Assembly (NCBI GenBank): GCA_012295275.1
Contig: CM022679.1
Coordinates: 20,398,342-20,462,341, forward strand
Direction: 5' to 3'
DNA length: 64,000 nt
DNA from: Chrysomallon squamiferum
Lineage: Eukaryota; Mollusca; Gastropoda; Neomphalida; Peltospiridae
The notes under the pieces were generated by a model. The model searched no databases, was not told where the DNA came from, and worked only from the letters and a program-made list of their open reading frames with translations. Position 1 is the stretch's first letter. Each line of letters opens with the position of its first letter. Shown in pieces: positions 42,628-52,146 of this stretch. Made by a program: the position numbers and the translations under genes.

Positions 42628-43095
42628 ACAATTTATGGCTTTTACTGGAAGTGGTTAAAACAGTACAGAAAATAGTTTTTCAGACATTGATTACTAAGCC
42701 ATTTGTGGATTGTTTTAGAAAATAAAAAAATGAAAAAAAAAAGAGAGAAAAAAGTAGAATAATTTATGGCTTTTACTGGAAGTGGTTAAAGTATTATTGA
42801 AATGTTGTTTTTTGGGTGTTTTTTTTTTTATATAGACTGCTAAACTGTTTATGAATTGTAGAAAAAATACAAAAGTACAAAATTGCTACAATTTGCAGTT
42901 TGTGCTGGAAATGGTTAAACAGGATGATAGAAACATTTTTATTTTTAAGTCATTGTTAAGGTAATATTTTAGTAACACTTGACATTTTTTGAACTTTTTA
43001 AAGTTTCAAACAATCATCTTATAAAATATATTCTTAATAACACATGGGAAAAAGTGTTGAAATTAAGCCCTTTAACTGAAAGTGTTAAAAATAAC
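42628..43095 (+). repeat. Degenerate tandem repeat, unit about 130 bp
   Basis: The motif atttatggcttttactggaa followed by gtggttaaa begins at 42631 and recurs at 42762, 131 bases on. It recurs in weaker form at 42891 (atttgcagtttgtgctggaa, then atggttaaa), and a fourth relic may sit near 43061 (ctttaactgaaagtgttaaa). Between the motifs each unit has an A-rich segment and a segment related to attgttgaaatttgtgaattgt. This is a small old tandem array within the intron; no function can be assigned. Confidence 0.75.
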
Positions 43096-43975
43096 TCGGC
43101 AAATTGCCAAAAAAAACCCCACCTGGTATGAGCAAATAATTTTAGTAGTTTTAATACTATTTATTTATTGAAATTAAATACAAGACGACTTAAAAGTGCA
43201 GACAACATTCTTAATATCAGTGATAAAATAATTTAAATAAGAATTTGTTGATTTTAATTGGGCTATTTTTGTTTTTACTGCTTATTCAGTTATTTTCTGG
43301 CAGAAGAATACAGTTTCAAGACAAAAATCCACTTATTAATGATAATTCTCTTCAAAATTATTCTTTTTTATGATTAACATTTTAAATTTATTGTAATTTA
43401 TTGTAATGTATTGTGATGTGTTGTATAAAAGGTTTCTTAGTGTTGAAGGCAAGTGCTTCACTTGCAGATTTCATGGCTTGGCAGTCTTGTTTCACAAGGC
43501 GATGGCAATACAGTTGTTCAGAACTGACAAGCATTATTTAAAATCTACACTGCAGAATTTATGGCTAAAAGAAACTAAACCCTGATTTTGTTCTTGCCAT
43601 TTAATTGATAGCTGCTTCAGTTCAGTTAAAGGTTTGATTTACTTCCCAGATGGTGTTTTATTTCACTGAAATTTTTGTGTTAATTAACACTGGGTGTCAG
43701 AAAAGTCAAAATTCACAGGTAAAAAATCAATTTCCAGCACTTGTCAGAATGTCAGTTTTCACAATGGATGTGAATATGTAATTTTTTTTTTTTTTTTTTT
43801 TTTTTATTTTTAAAAGAAGTTGTAATTTTTTAAATAATGGAGCAATGATTTTAAAATTTCTCCTTTACTAACAGCAATGAACTTCAGTTTCTTCCAAGAA
43901 AATATTTAAACACAATCTATAAATGGGTATATATATATATATATATATATATAGCTGGGGAATTTACTTGTGATA

Positions 43976-43986
43976 CCTTTGATCTT
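43976..43986 (+). promoter_or_regulatory. Candidate TCF binding site CCTTTGATCTT
   Basis: This 11-base word matches the optimal TCF/LEF HMG-box site (core CCTTTGATC) and lies about 290 bases before the exon at 44278. Single sites of this kind occur by chance, so binding is uncertain. Confidence 0.3.
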
Positions 43987-44277
43987 GAAATAATAATACA
44001 TGAGTCTGTTATGGCAGTTACTAATTTTCAGAGGTTTCTGAGATTTAGTAGTGTTGTTGTTGTTATTTCTCACATACTGCTCTTTTTTAGAAACTAAATA
44101 GTATGCAAATACATCAAATTCAGTATTTTATTTTTTATTTATTATTTTCCATTATAAAAATCGGATACATTATTCAGAAATAAAATTTACCTATAATTCC
44201 AAAGTTTTGTAACATTAAGAACTTTATTGTCATCATCATCATCATATTATTATATATTTAATTTTTCTTTCTAACAG

Positions 44278-44490
44278 GCATCGGCCTCCAGGGTATCCCA
44301 TTTCTTCAGGTGCCTTTTCCAGTTCATACACACCTTTAATAAACTCTAGTATATCACGGTTTGGTCCTCCTGGGCTCATACCTCACCCAGGCATGCCTCC
44401 AGGGCTTCCTCCTTCCTCGGTCCTCAATCCTGGAATGAAACAAGAAGCTGGCATGGGAATGCAGCCCAGTATGTGCCAAGACAGCCAGAG
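44278..44490 (+). CDS. TCF7L2-like: TCF/LEF exon leading to the HMG box (contains MKQEAG)
   Basis: This 213-base exon lies between tttctaacag and gtgagt, entering in phase 2 and ending with AG (phase 2). It encodes about 70 residues rich in Pro, Gly, Ser and Met, starting (W)HRPPGYPISSGAFSSSY and ending SMCQDSQ(R). The segment SRFGPPGLIPHPGMPPG then NPGMKQEAG lines up in order with the vertebrate TCF7L2 stretch SRFPPHM...HP...VKQE just before the HMG box. The Lys in [VM]KQE is a sumoylation site in vertebrate TCF7L2; here Met replaces the bulky aliphatic residue, so modification is uncertain. The end phase accepts either HMG exon A or B. Confidence 0.92.
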
Positions 44491-45077
44491 GTGAGTTTAT
44501 TGTGTTTCAAATGTGTGTGTGGGGAGGATATTGATTGGTCATAATGACAATCATAATTGAATTTTTTTTTATATATATAATTTAGAAGACTAATGTTAAT
44601 CTGATTTTGTTTCAGTTATTGTCATTACTATGAACATTTTATAATTAAAATTTAAGTTATTTTTTTCATACGTCTTGTGTTACAGGTTACTGGTGATAGT
44701 ATCATGTTTGACACCAAAAATCTGAGTCTGTTTCCATTACCAGCCTCTCAGAAGGAATTTATAAAATGTTTTCTTATTTCCAGTGAAGCAAGTTTCCAAT
44801 GACAGAAAGTCTTCAAGAAAGTGCAGACATTTAACACCTATAACCAGTGTTAATGTTAACCAAAGTAAATTACCTACAGATCGCAGTGTATAAATGCAAA
44901 TGTGTCTTAAATGTTTTATCAACTATTTTCAGTTTTTGTTTTTAATTGCTCATAATCAATTCTATGGTAAGTATGGGCAATTTCCAGCATGCATCCCTCG
45001 GAGGACTGTTCACGACCGGTAGATTGTTCCAGTCACCAACATCTACAGCTTTGTAATAAGAAATGATTTATTTTCAG

Positions 45078-45264
45078 GCATGGTGGGTTGAATGATCAGC
45101 AGAATTACCAAACAAATCAAAATACTGAACCTGTGAAGAAAAAACCACATATAAAGAAACCATTAAATGCTTTTATGCTGTTCATGAAAGAAATGAGGCC
45201 CATGGTCATTAAAGAATGTACACTACGAGAGTCGGCAGCTATTAACCAAATCTTAGGTCGAAGG
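45078..45264 (+). CDS. TCF7L2-like: TCF/LEF HMG-box exon A (first half of DNA-binding domain, canonical version)
   Basis: This 187-base exon lies between ttattttcag and gtatgt, entering in phase 2 and ending in phase 0. It encodes a short Gln/Asn-rich leader, then [32 protein letters not shown] and [11 protein letters not shown]. This is the first half of the HMG box: the basic N-terminal strand, helix 1 with the Met that intercalates into the minor groove, and helix 2. It matches vertebrate TCF/LEF almost residue for residue, with MLF for MLY and RPMVIKEC for RAKVVAEC. It binds the CTTTGWW Wnt-response sequence. Exon B, 757 bases downstream, encodes the same segment with the same phases. The donor gtatgt is weaker than exon B's gtaagt. 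Confidence 0.96.
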
Positions 45265-46021
45265 GTATGTCCACCATGTTTGGTTGCCGAACACACAAAG
45301 TCACAACTCATGCTGCTGGGTAGTTTTTGTAACAGAAAAAAAAATTTGATTGTGCAGTTGGTTTTCAATTGTCAAAATATTAATTTTCTTCAAAAAAGTT
45401 TAAAAGAATAAGAAAGAAAAAGCAGGTGTTTTATTGTATTTCTTTGCTGGATGATGAATTATCCATTTTGATACAGTTTTGACATTAGTCGCGGTCACAT
45501 TAGTTTGAAACAGGTTTGTGTGAAGAGATAATGAAAGGTTGGAGGTTGTTTAGGACACAGCTCTTTGTTTTGTTATGTAGAGCAAGCATTTTATATCATT
45601 TTTGACATTTCTCCAAAAACCAATGCCAGTTGTGAATCTAGATTAATAAACCAATGAAACAAGTTTTGACAAAGCACTGAACAGTTTTTAAGTTGACACT
45701 GAATCTAATTTTTCAGCTTAAATTTTGACAGAAAAGTTTAAAAAAGAAGAGTATTTATTTAGGTGTTTTGGGGGTTGTTTTTTTGGCAATATCAAATAAG
45801 TTGAAATTAATATTTCAAAAGAAACAGTATATGAAAAACAAAATTGCAAAAAGTTGAAATTGTTCAAAATGGATAAAAGAAAATAATACCTTTTACAATT
45901 TGGCATCTAAATGAAATAATCTGACACTGAACTCCAACTGTGCAAGCAAACATCAGATTTTTCATTAACTGTTTAAAAAAGTGAACCAGTCTCGATAATG
46001 GGTCGTTTTAACTTGTTTCAG
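45265..46021 (+). other. Intron between HMG exons A and B (757 bp)
   Basis: A single short intron separates the duplicated exons. Its first half has balanced composition (for example near 45480-45660) for this AT-rich gene and could hold splicing-control elements. No further exon was seen. It ends with a modest pyrimidine tract (ttttaacttgtttcag) before exon B. Confidence 0.85.
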
Positions 46022-46202
46022 GTTGCGTAACTGCGATCAAGAGCTAAGTCCTAACAATACTCAAACACCAAAGAAGAAGACACAATATATTAAAAAACCA
46101 TTAAACGCATTTATGATATTCATGAAAGAAATGAGGCCTGCTGTTCTGGCCGAGTGTAAGCTTAAAGAATCGGCAGCGATTAACCAGATTTTAGGTAGAA
46201 AG
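46022..46202 (+). CDS. TCF7L2-like: TCF/LEF HMG-box exon B (alternative first half of DNA-binding domain)
   Basis: This 181-base exon lies between cttgtttcag and the consensus donor gtaagt, with the same phases as exon A (in phase 2, out phase 0). It encodes the leader [16 protein letters not shown], then [33 protein letters not shown] and [11 protein letters not shown]. The helix 1 and helix 2 core is kept without stops, and many codons differ synonymously from exon A. That points to an old duplication under selection and not a recent copy or pseudoexon. Differences include TQY for PH in the minor-groove strand, [10 protein letters not shown] for [10 protein letters not shown], and a final Lys for Arg. 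Joining A to B reads GTT GCG TAA, so the two exons cannot both be included. Exon B could alter DNA affinity or specificity. Confidence 0.93.
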
Positions 46203-47101
46203 GTAAGTGTTCATTTTGTTTATCTTTGCATCCCGTGCAAAATGAATGCAGTCCAGTGCAGAGTGAAAAACATTCTTCTGCAAAATTAAAACAGTTTTAA
46301 GAGAAATGAAAAAGTGCAGAATTAATAAACTCTTGTGCTAAATGAAAACTTTATTGCAGAATGAATGCAGTTCTTTGAAATAAGGATGCAGCTTTGTGCA
46401 AAATGAAAAAATTTTGTGCAAACTCTAACTACTCAGCAAAAATCAGTTGGGGCTTTGTGATGTCTGATTTTTTTTTATTGTTTGATGGCATTATTAAGTC
46501 TTAGGAAAAGGAAAAATTCATATATATATCTTTTTTTTTTTTCCCCAAATATTCTTTATGAAGTGGAAATTTAAAAAGTGATTTAGAAAAATTTAAATAT
46601 GATCTATCATGATGATATTTAAAATTGGTTTCATAGACTGGTTTTAAAGATATTTTGTGTTAGCTTATGATCCACTGTGAAAAAGTAAAAGAGTTTCTGT
46701 CCTGTATTTCAGTGACACATTTATATATGTCATTAAAACCTGTAAAATATTTTATTACATAATGATATACTTATTCATTAAAATTTTAAACAAGTTGAAA
46801 TTTGTTGCTGGTAGTTTCACATTCCACTTATTTTAATTGATAATTTTAAGTTTAAAAAAATAAACAATTTTAAATTAAACAACTATTATTAAATGCAAAA
46901 TTAAAACAACCTTTTTCAAAATTCATTTAGTTAATTATTTTCTTGTTTTTGCAAAATAACTGTTAATGTATAATGAATAAAGCTATCTGCAAAATAAACA
47001 CCTTTTCTTAGATCATTGCTGTAATTTTTTTTATTGTAACTTGCATTGGACAGAATAATTAAAAAAAATCCTTGATAACAGTGGTGTATTGAATTTTTCA
47101 G
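46203..47101 (+). other. Intron after HMG exon B (899 bp)
   Basis: Begins with a degenerate repeat at about 46230-46430 built on words such as aaaatgaatgcag, tttgtgcaaaatgaaa and ttctgcaaaat. Related words recur near 46893-46910 and 46956-47000. The remainder is AT-rich. It ends in gaatttttcag before the second HMG exon. No exon was recognised. Confidence 0.8.
46230..46430 (+). repeat. Degenerate minisatellite after HMG exon B
   Basis: Short imperfect units containing gcaaaatgaa, gcagaatgaatgcag or gtgcaaaatgaaaa repeat about every 20-40 bases immediately downstream of the exon B donor. The units are A-rich and purine-biased. Their position next to a regulated exon makes them candidates for splicing-factor binding, but nothing in the sequence proves it. 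Confidence 0.6.
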
Positions 47102-47273
47102 TGGCATGCATTAGACAGAGCGGAACAGTCTAAATATTATGACATGGCACGAAAAGAAAAGGAATTACACTTACAGCTGTACCCGGGCTGGAGTGCCCGT
47201 GACAACTATGCCTCTCACAACAAGAAGAAAAAAAGAAAGAAAGAAAATACAAATGAACCAAGAGGCATGAATG
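47102..47273 (+). CDS. TCF7L2-like: TCF/LEF HMG-box second half and basic tail
   Basis: This 172-base exon lies between gaatttttcag and gtaggt, entering in phase 0 and ending after one base of a codon. It begins [20 protein letters not shown], then [20 protein letters not shown] and KKKKRKK. This is the rest of the HMG box (end of helix 2, helix 3) followed by the basic tail that bends DNA and serves as the nuclear localisation signal. Vertebrate TCF7L2 reads WHALSREEQAKYYELARKER at the same place. ASHN is inserted before the basic tail relative to the vertebrate DNYGKKKKRK. The exon is shared by both HMG isoforms; without A or B it is read out of frame and stops after a few codons. Confidence 0.97.
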
Positions 47274-48922
47274 GTAGGTTTGACAGTCCATCGGAGTAAA
47301 TAATGTGTGAATCAAATTAACAAAATGTATCATATTCAGAAACATGGATCACTTGAATTAAAAATGTATTTGTAAGTTAAATTCAAACTATCTTTGATGG
47401 AGGTTAAATTCTTTGTTTAAACTAAATTTAAACAATCTTTGTGCCAATTTAAATTTAAACAATCTTTGTGCCAATTTAAATTGAAACAGTCTTTGTTTTA
47501 AATTAAATTAAAAAATGTGGTTGAAATTTAAATTTAATATTCAGCAATGTATGTGAAATTAAAAATATTCTTCTTATGTAGTTGAATTAGAAGAATGCAT
47601 GTGTTATCCCATCAGATAGGTGTTTGTATTAAAAATACATCTCTTTTGTTATTTGAGAAGTTTAAATATCTTGAGACACTATGATGAATAATTGATTTTG
47701 TTTAAATATTTTGTCTTCTCTTTTGATATTATCTTTCATTTTATTTTAAATATTTTATTCATGAAGAAGTTTACTTAGTCATTAATTTATTTAATTAATA
47801 GGGTCTATGCTTACATTTCATTTGTTAGCATCAGATGAGTAGGTTAGTGTGAATTCTGTAAAACAAAATAATTTTAAATACTGGTAAAATATTGGCAATT
47901 ATAATGATGATCATGCTGTTGATGATGATGATGATTATGATGACAGTGATGATGTTTTAACACATCTTTAAGAAATAACACTTATTTGATATCAGCAAAT
48001 GGATGATTTAAAACAAGTGGGGTATGGAAAAAAGTTCTTGTTTTGTCAACATGGCTTGTTTGTTTGAAAAACTAGATGAAAATTACATCATGTTGATGGA
48101 TCAGAGAGAATGTTTTGTGTGTGTGGAGATAACACTTATTAACACAAACATCAGAACCAGCATCAGACTGGCAGTGTACAGAATGTCATAAGCCATTGTT
48201 CTGTGATGAATACCTTTCATTCCAGTTAAATTTAATCTTTGATTTTTGCATTCACCAAATAGCTCTTTGAGGCATTTATAGGAAGATTTGGGGATGGAAA
48301 TCAATTTTTGGCAATTTTTTTTTTTTGCTTTTCATTCAGTTTCTTTTTTTTATTTGTTACATCTAAAAATAACACTCTGGCAAGACATTGATTTTAAGTG
48401 AAAATTATCTCACAGTTTTCTATTCGTACATGATCACTTTGAAAGTTGGGCTGTGCCACTGTGAAAAGAAATCACTCCTATTGAAAAGTGAGCCCGAGTT
48501 GCATTAATTGCTAAAAGTAATTAAATTGGCTGGCATTAGTATTGTGGTCTTCTTTATTTTTTTATTTTTTTACTCTCCTAGTGACCTAGTTATATTTTAT
48601 TGAGTAATTCCTGTTTTAATGGCTTTGTCTTCAGGGAGATATTAAAACGATTGCAGCCGCCACACACACAAAAAAAAAGAAAGAAAGAAAAATCAATTGT
48701 ACAAAGGGTTTTGTTACAGACATAACATGCTCTGTAAGACATCGTCATTTCAGCTACAACAGACCAACATTAAATACAATTCCTTAATAGGATTAGATTT
48801 GTCTGTGTCCTGTGTTTTTTTACACGTGCATTTTATTTTCTTTAGAATTGTTAATGCTGGCAAATGAAAAAAAAGAGACAAAGCCTAATAAATTATTAAT
48901 GTTATTATTGTTGCTGTTGTTA

Positions 48923-48958
<36 letters not shown>

Positions 48959-49445
48959 TTATTATCATTATCATCATCATCATCATCACTTTTTTGTTTT
49001 TAATTTTTTTTATTTTTCATATTATTCATGTATGTTTATTATTTTTGTCTTTTAATATTACCAAGAATTAACCAATCTGTACTCTTGATTTTTCCTATAC
49101 ATATAATGTCTACCTTTCTTAAAGCAACATTATTATTATTATTATTTTTAATCTTTTGTTTTTTTATTTATTTATTTTAATAAATTAATTTGCACACTGA
49201 ACCAAACTCAAAAACTATTATAAAACTAAAACTAGAAATATGTTTAAATTGTTACTATTACTGCAGCTATTTCTGCAGTTATTGCTACTACTACAACTAC
49301 TAGTACAACTGCCACGAATACCATTACTAATACTATAACAACTGATATGTACACACACACACACACACACATAATAAATAAACACCCATTTTTATTTTTT
49401 ATTTTTGCATAAATCATTAATTTATTTATTTTTCTTTCTTTCCAG
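47274..49445 (+). other. TCF intron, about 2.2 kb
   Basis: Contains a short minisatellite (47424-47510), a GAT-rich run near 47918-47955, a complex block near 48400-48570, an ATT run near 48918-48953, an ATC run near 48962-48988, TAC-rich sequence near 49250-49345 and a CA tract near 49351-49371. No exon was recognised. It ends in a good pyrimidine tract before the tandem acceptor at 49443-49448. Confidence 0.8.
47424..47510 (+). repeat. Short minisatellite, unit about 31 bp
   Basis: Nearly identical units built on atttaaacaatctttgtgcc followed by aatttaa repeat about two and a half times, with a diverged last copy (gaaacagtctttgttttaaa). The array sits in the intron after the second HMG exon. 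Confidence 0.85.
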
Positions 49446-49448
49446 CAG
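49443..49448 (+). promoter_or_regulatory. Tandem NAGNAG splice acceptor
   Basis: The sequence ccagcaggtgaa offers two adjacent AG acceptors three bases apart. Both keep the reading frame and differ by one Ala codon between the HMG basic tail and the C-clamp. Confidence 0.75.
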
Positions 49449-49524
49449 GTGAATGTACCCAGGCAAAGAAGTGTCGTGCTAGGTATGGGATGGAGCAGCA
49501 GACTCAGTGGTGCAAGCCATGCAG
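49446..49524 (+). CDS. TCF7L2-like: TCF C-clamp exon, first part (NAGNAG acceptor)
   Basis: The exon enters in phase 1 and ends with AG (phase 2) before gtaaat. It encodes (A)[17 protein letters not shown], then QTQWCKPC(R). This is the first three cysteines of the C-clamp, at codons 49472, 49511 and 49520. The C-clamp is a zinc-binding second DNA-binding module that recognises GC-rich Helper sites and is present in invertebrate TCFs and in vertebrate TCF7/TCF7L2 E-tail isoforms. The vertebrate match is KKCRARFGLDQQ...WCGPCRRKKKC. The acceptor is a tandem cag|cag|g: using 49446 adds one Ala (79-base exon), and using 49449 removes it (76 bases). The fourth Cys comes from the final exon. Confidence 0.96.
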
Positions 49525-50262
49525 GTAAATTCCTAGTTCTGTGAGTGACTTGAGTTAGAAAGTTAGTGCAGGCATCTCAAAGCTCTTCCAGGTAAAAACT
49601 TCTAACGAAGCCTTAGTAGTATAATTGATACAAACATTTATATGTGTACAATTATGTAACTGAAATGTAATATTTTATGTTTCCAAATTGTTTAACTGAA
49701 AAAAGAAAACAAACAAAAGTGACAGAAAAATGAAAATAAAATGTTATATTCTCATTCTCAGAATTATAAAAACAAAATATCTGTCAGTATTGAATTTAAA
49801 TTACCAAAAAATAAAACAATATCCTATCAGATTAAATATCTTCGAAAATTTGTACAAATTTAATTTCATAGTGTCAGCATATTTTTCCAGATACTATTTG
49901 TAAACAGAATAAAAACAAAACAAAATAATTATTGCTTAGTTAAACTTTAATAATTTAAAATTATTTTGAAACAAATGTTATTACAATAGGATGTTTTTTA
50001 ACTATATCAGAACTATTTGTTAGAACATAACAAATAATTTCAAGTTGTACATCATTAATTTTGACAAAGAGAGCTTTGACATTCCTGTTACTAAACCTTC
50101 TAAAGTGAGTCACTTGTTGATAAGATTTTGAGTTGACTAAAGAACACAAAACTCAGTGCCAGTTGTGAGTACTCTAGCATCAGGTGAGCATTAAAAAATG
50201 CTTAACTCGTGACGTATTCTGTTTTCTTTTCAACATCTACTGAAAACTTGTTCTCTTTGCAG

Positions 50263-50359
50263 AACGCTTGCCCTCACTGGGCCTGGAACTAACAAATTGC
50301 TCTTGATTCTGATACCCGCCCATTATGTAAATTACACAGTCCCATCCCTCCTCCTGTAG
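50263..50359 (+). CDS. Candidate alternative last exon (C-clamp-truncating) 1
   Basis: A strong acceptor (cttgttctctttgcag) is followed by a frame that accepts the phase-2 end of the C-clamp exon. It would add (R)TLALTGPGTNKLLLILIP and then AHYVNYTVPSLLL before TAG at 50357-50359. The joined protein would read WCKPCR-TLALTG, losing the RRKKKC part and the fourth C-clamp cysteine, and it would lack the acidic tail. Vertebrate TCF7 and TCF7L2 make C-terminal variants with or without an intact C-clamp by alternative 3' exon use, so the design has precedent. The tail has no recognised homology, and no clear poly-A signal was picked out close by. The evidence is splice phase, acceptor quality and local composition only. 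Confidence 0.3.
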
Positions 50360-50827
50360 ATGAGGGTGATGGGTGGACTGATATTGTTTCCTTCTCAATT
50401 TGGATCTTACTGTTGAAAGTCAACCAAACATAATCAAGTCTATGTGCTATTTTTATTTCTTATTATTTTTTTACTTTTTTATTTTTATTTTTTAATGTGT
50501 TTTTTTTGTGTTCTTCTTTCAAATAATGATAGGTTTGTGAAAATTATCCCGATATCTGGCAGCGCGCTTTTTTTTTTGCTTTTAAAAAAAAAAAATCTTA
50601 AAAGTGACCAACATAGCAAAGTGGAAAACATTGAAAACATCCCTCAGCCAGATTTTTTTTTTTTTTTTTTTTGTTATCATTGTTATTTTTGCCCAACATG
50701 GCATTGTGGAGAAAAGACAAAACATCCGTCCAGCAGGTTTTTCTTTTGTTATTCTCTCAAAATGGCCCACACCAACCTGGCTATGCAAGAACAGTTATTT
50801 CTGCAATGGCCTCTTATCTCTTTTCAG

Positions 50828-50903
50828 ATCACTGCATGAGTCAAAGTGTCAACTTGCAGAGACTTCTGCTGATTTAGAAACGAAAAACACCACCAACTTA
50901 TGA
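50828..50903 (+). CDS. Candidate alternative last exon (C-clamp-truncating) 2
   Basis: The acceptor cctcttatctcttttcag is preceded by an excellent pyrimidine tract. From it, in phase with the C-clamp exon, the frame reads (R)SLHESKCQLAETSADLET and then KNTTNL before TGA at 50901-50903. Like the candidate at 50263 it would replace the fourth C-clamp cysteine and the acidic tail by a short hydrophilic end. It contains one Cys, but without the RRKKKC spacing. There is no homology support. It could equally be a decoy acceptor in an intron. Confidence 0.22.
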
Positions 50904-52111
50904 TAGTAAGGTATCTTTCAACAAGCATGCTAATGAAACCAAAAATTAAAAAACAACAACAACAAAACATGCAACTTGTCCAGATGCTTGTATATGACCT
51001 GGCTTTTGTTGCATGCACTTTGCCTTCTGGTTTGGGACTGTTCCAGGGGAATTACTGCGTGGGGATAACATCCATTATTCAACTGCTTGATGTACTCCGC
51101 TTGTCAACTCTGGCTCCCTGCTTTGTACAGCCTAACTGCTTTGTGTTGTAGATGCTTTATATATATATATATATATCATAGCTTGTTTTTATTTTTTATT
51201 TTATATCTTACATTGCCTGGCATGCTTTTTACCTTAACTCCATGGTTTACATATTAGATCACTATTGATTGATTACAATTCCGTTTCCTTTGATTTATGA
51301 TTTGCCCTTCTTTGCTGGTATTAAGACTTTGCCCATCTACTGGCAGTTTGAAAAAGCTCACAGAATTTGTGTCTTTATAAGAAAATGATTGAATCACTGA
51401 CAGTTTTATATACCCTGAGAACAGTCTATATTCAAAATTGGTATTTTAAAACATCCAAACAGGAGAAAGAACAAAAGAAGAAAAAAAAAAAAAGAAAATC
51501 GAAAAAGATAAATATAGTGTTTGGTTATCATTTTGCATTGCATGATGAATGAGTTGGTGTCTGTGTAATGTTCTGGTGTTTGCTGTTGTCAGCTGGTTTT
51601 TGCAGTCAGTGCTTGATATGTGTTGTTGTTAATAGCTGCAGTTTTTTACAAAACCTTGTTACATCTGCATGAAAAACAGTATATTGTATAATTTTATTTA
51701 TACCCCAACCTTTTGCTTCTTATCCTTCAGCCTGAAAACAAGAGAAGAGATTTGGTTTGTACCAGATTAAGCATTTCACGGATCATTGATGTAGATTTAC
51801 TTTATTGCAGATTTTTGTCATCACACCCTTGTACATACAGCGATTCATCCTGAATGATCCAAATCTATTTATACTTTCATTTTGTGCTCTCCTATCCTAC
51901 TCATTTGCCTGTAGTGTTTGTGTGACTTACTTTTGTGTGCTAATGTTTCAGCTTGCTTGCTTATGTTATTCAGTGTTGTATTATACAAGCATGTCACTAT
52001 AAACTGAAGTGCATGTATTCATATGTAATTTAATTTTTTAATTTTATTTCAGAAGCATGCATATAAAAATATATATAATCACACTTATTGTTGTTGTTTT
52101 TTGTTATTATT

Positions 52112-52146
<35 letters not shown>

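Larger units (their letters stand above)
39931..44277 (+). other. TCF intron, about 4.3 kb
   Basis: Holds a CA tract just after the donor (39967-39981), a complex island near 40430-41260, an AT-rich ATT/TTTTA array near 42178-42320, another island near 42360-42590, a diverged ~130-bp tandem repeat from 42628, an island near 43430-43770, poly-T near 43780-43805 and a TA run near 43928-43953. No coding exon was recognised. Confidence 0.75.

Noticed and set aside
45117-45368. Minus-strand frame across HMG exon A
   Set aside because: It is the antisense shadow of a conserved exon.
46022-46202. Exon B as a decayed pseudoexon or processed TCF copy
   Set aside because: It keeps both splice sites, the right phases, an open frame and the conserved HMG core, and it covers exactly one exon and not a spliced cDNA.
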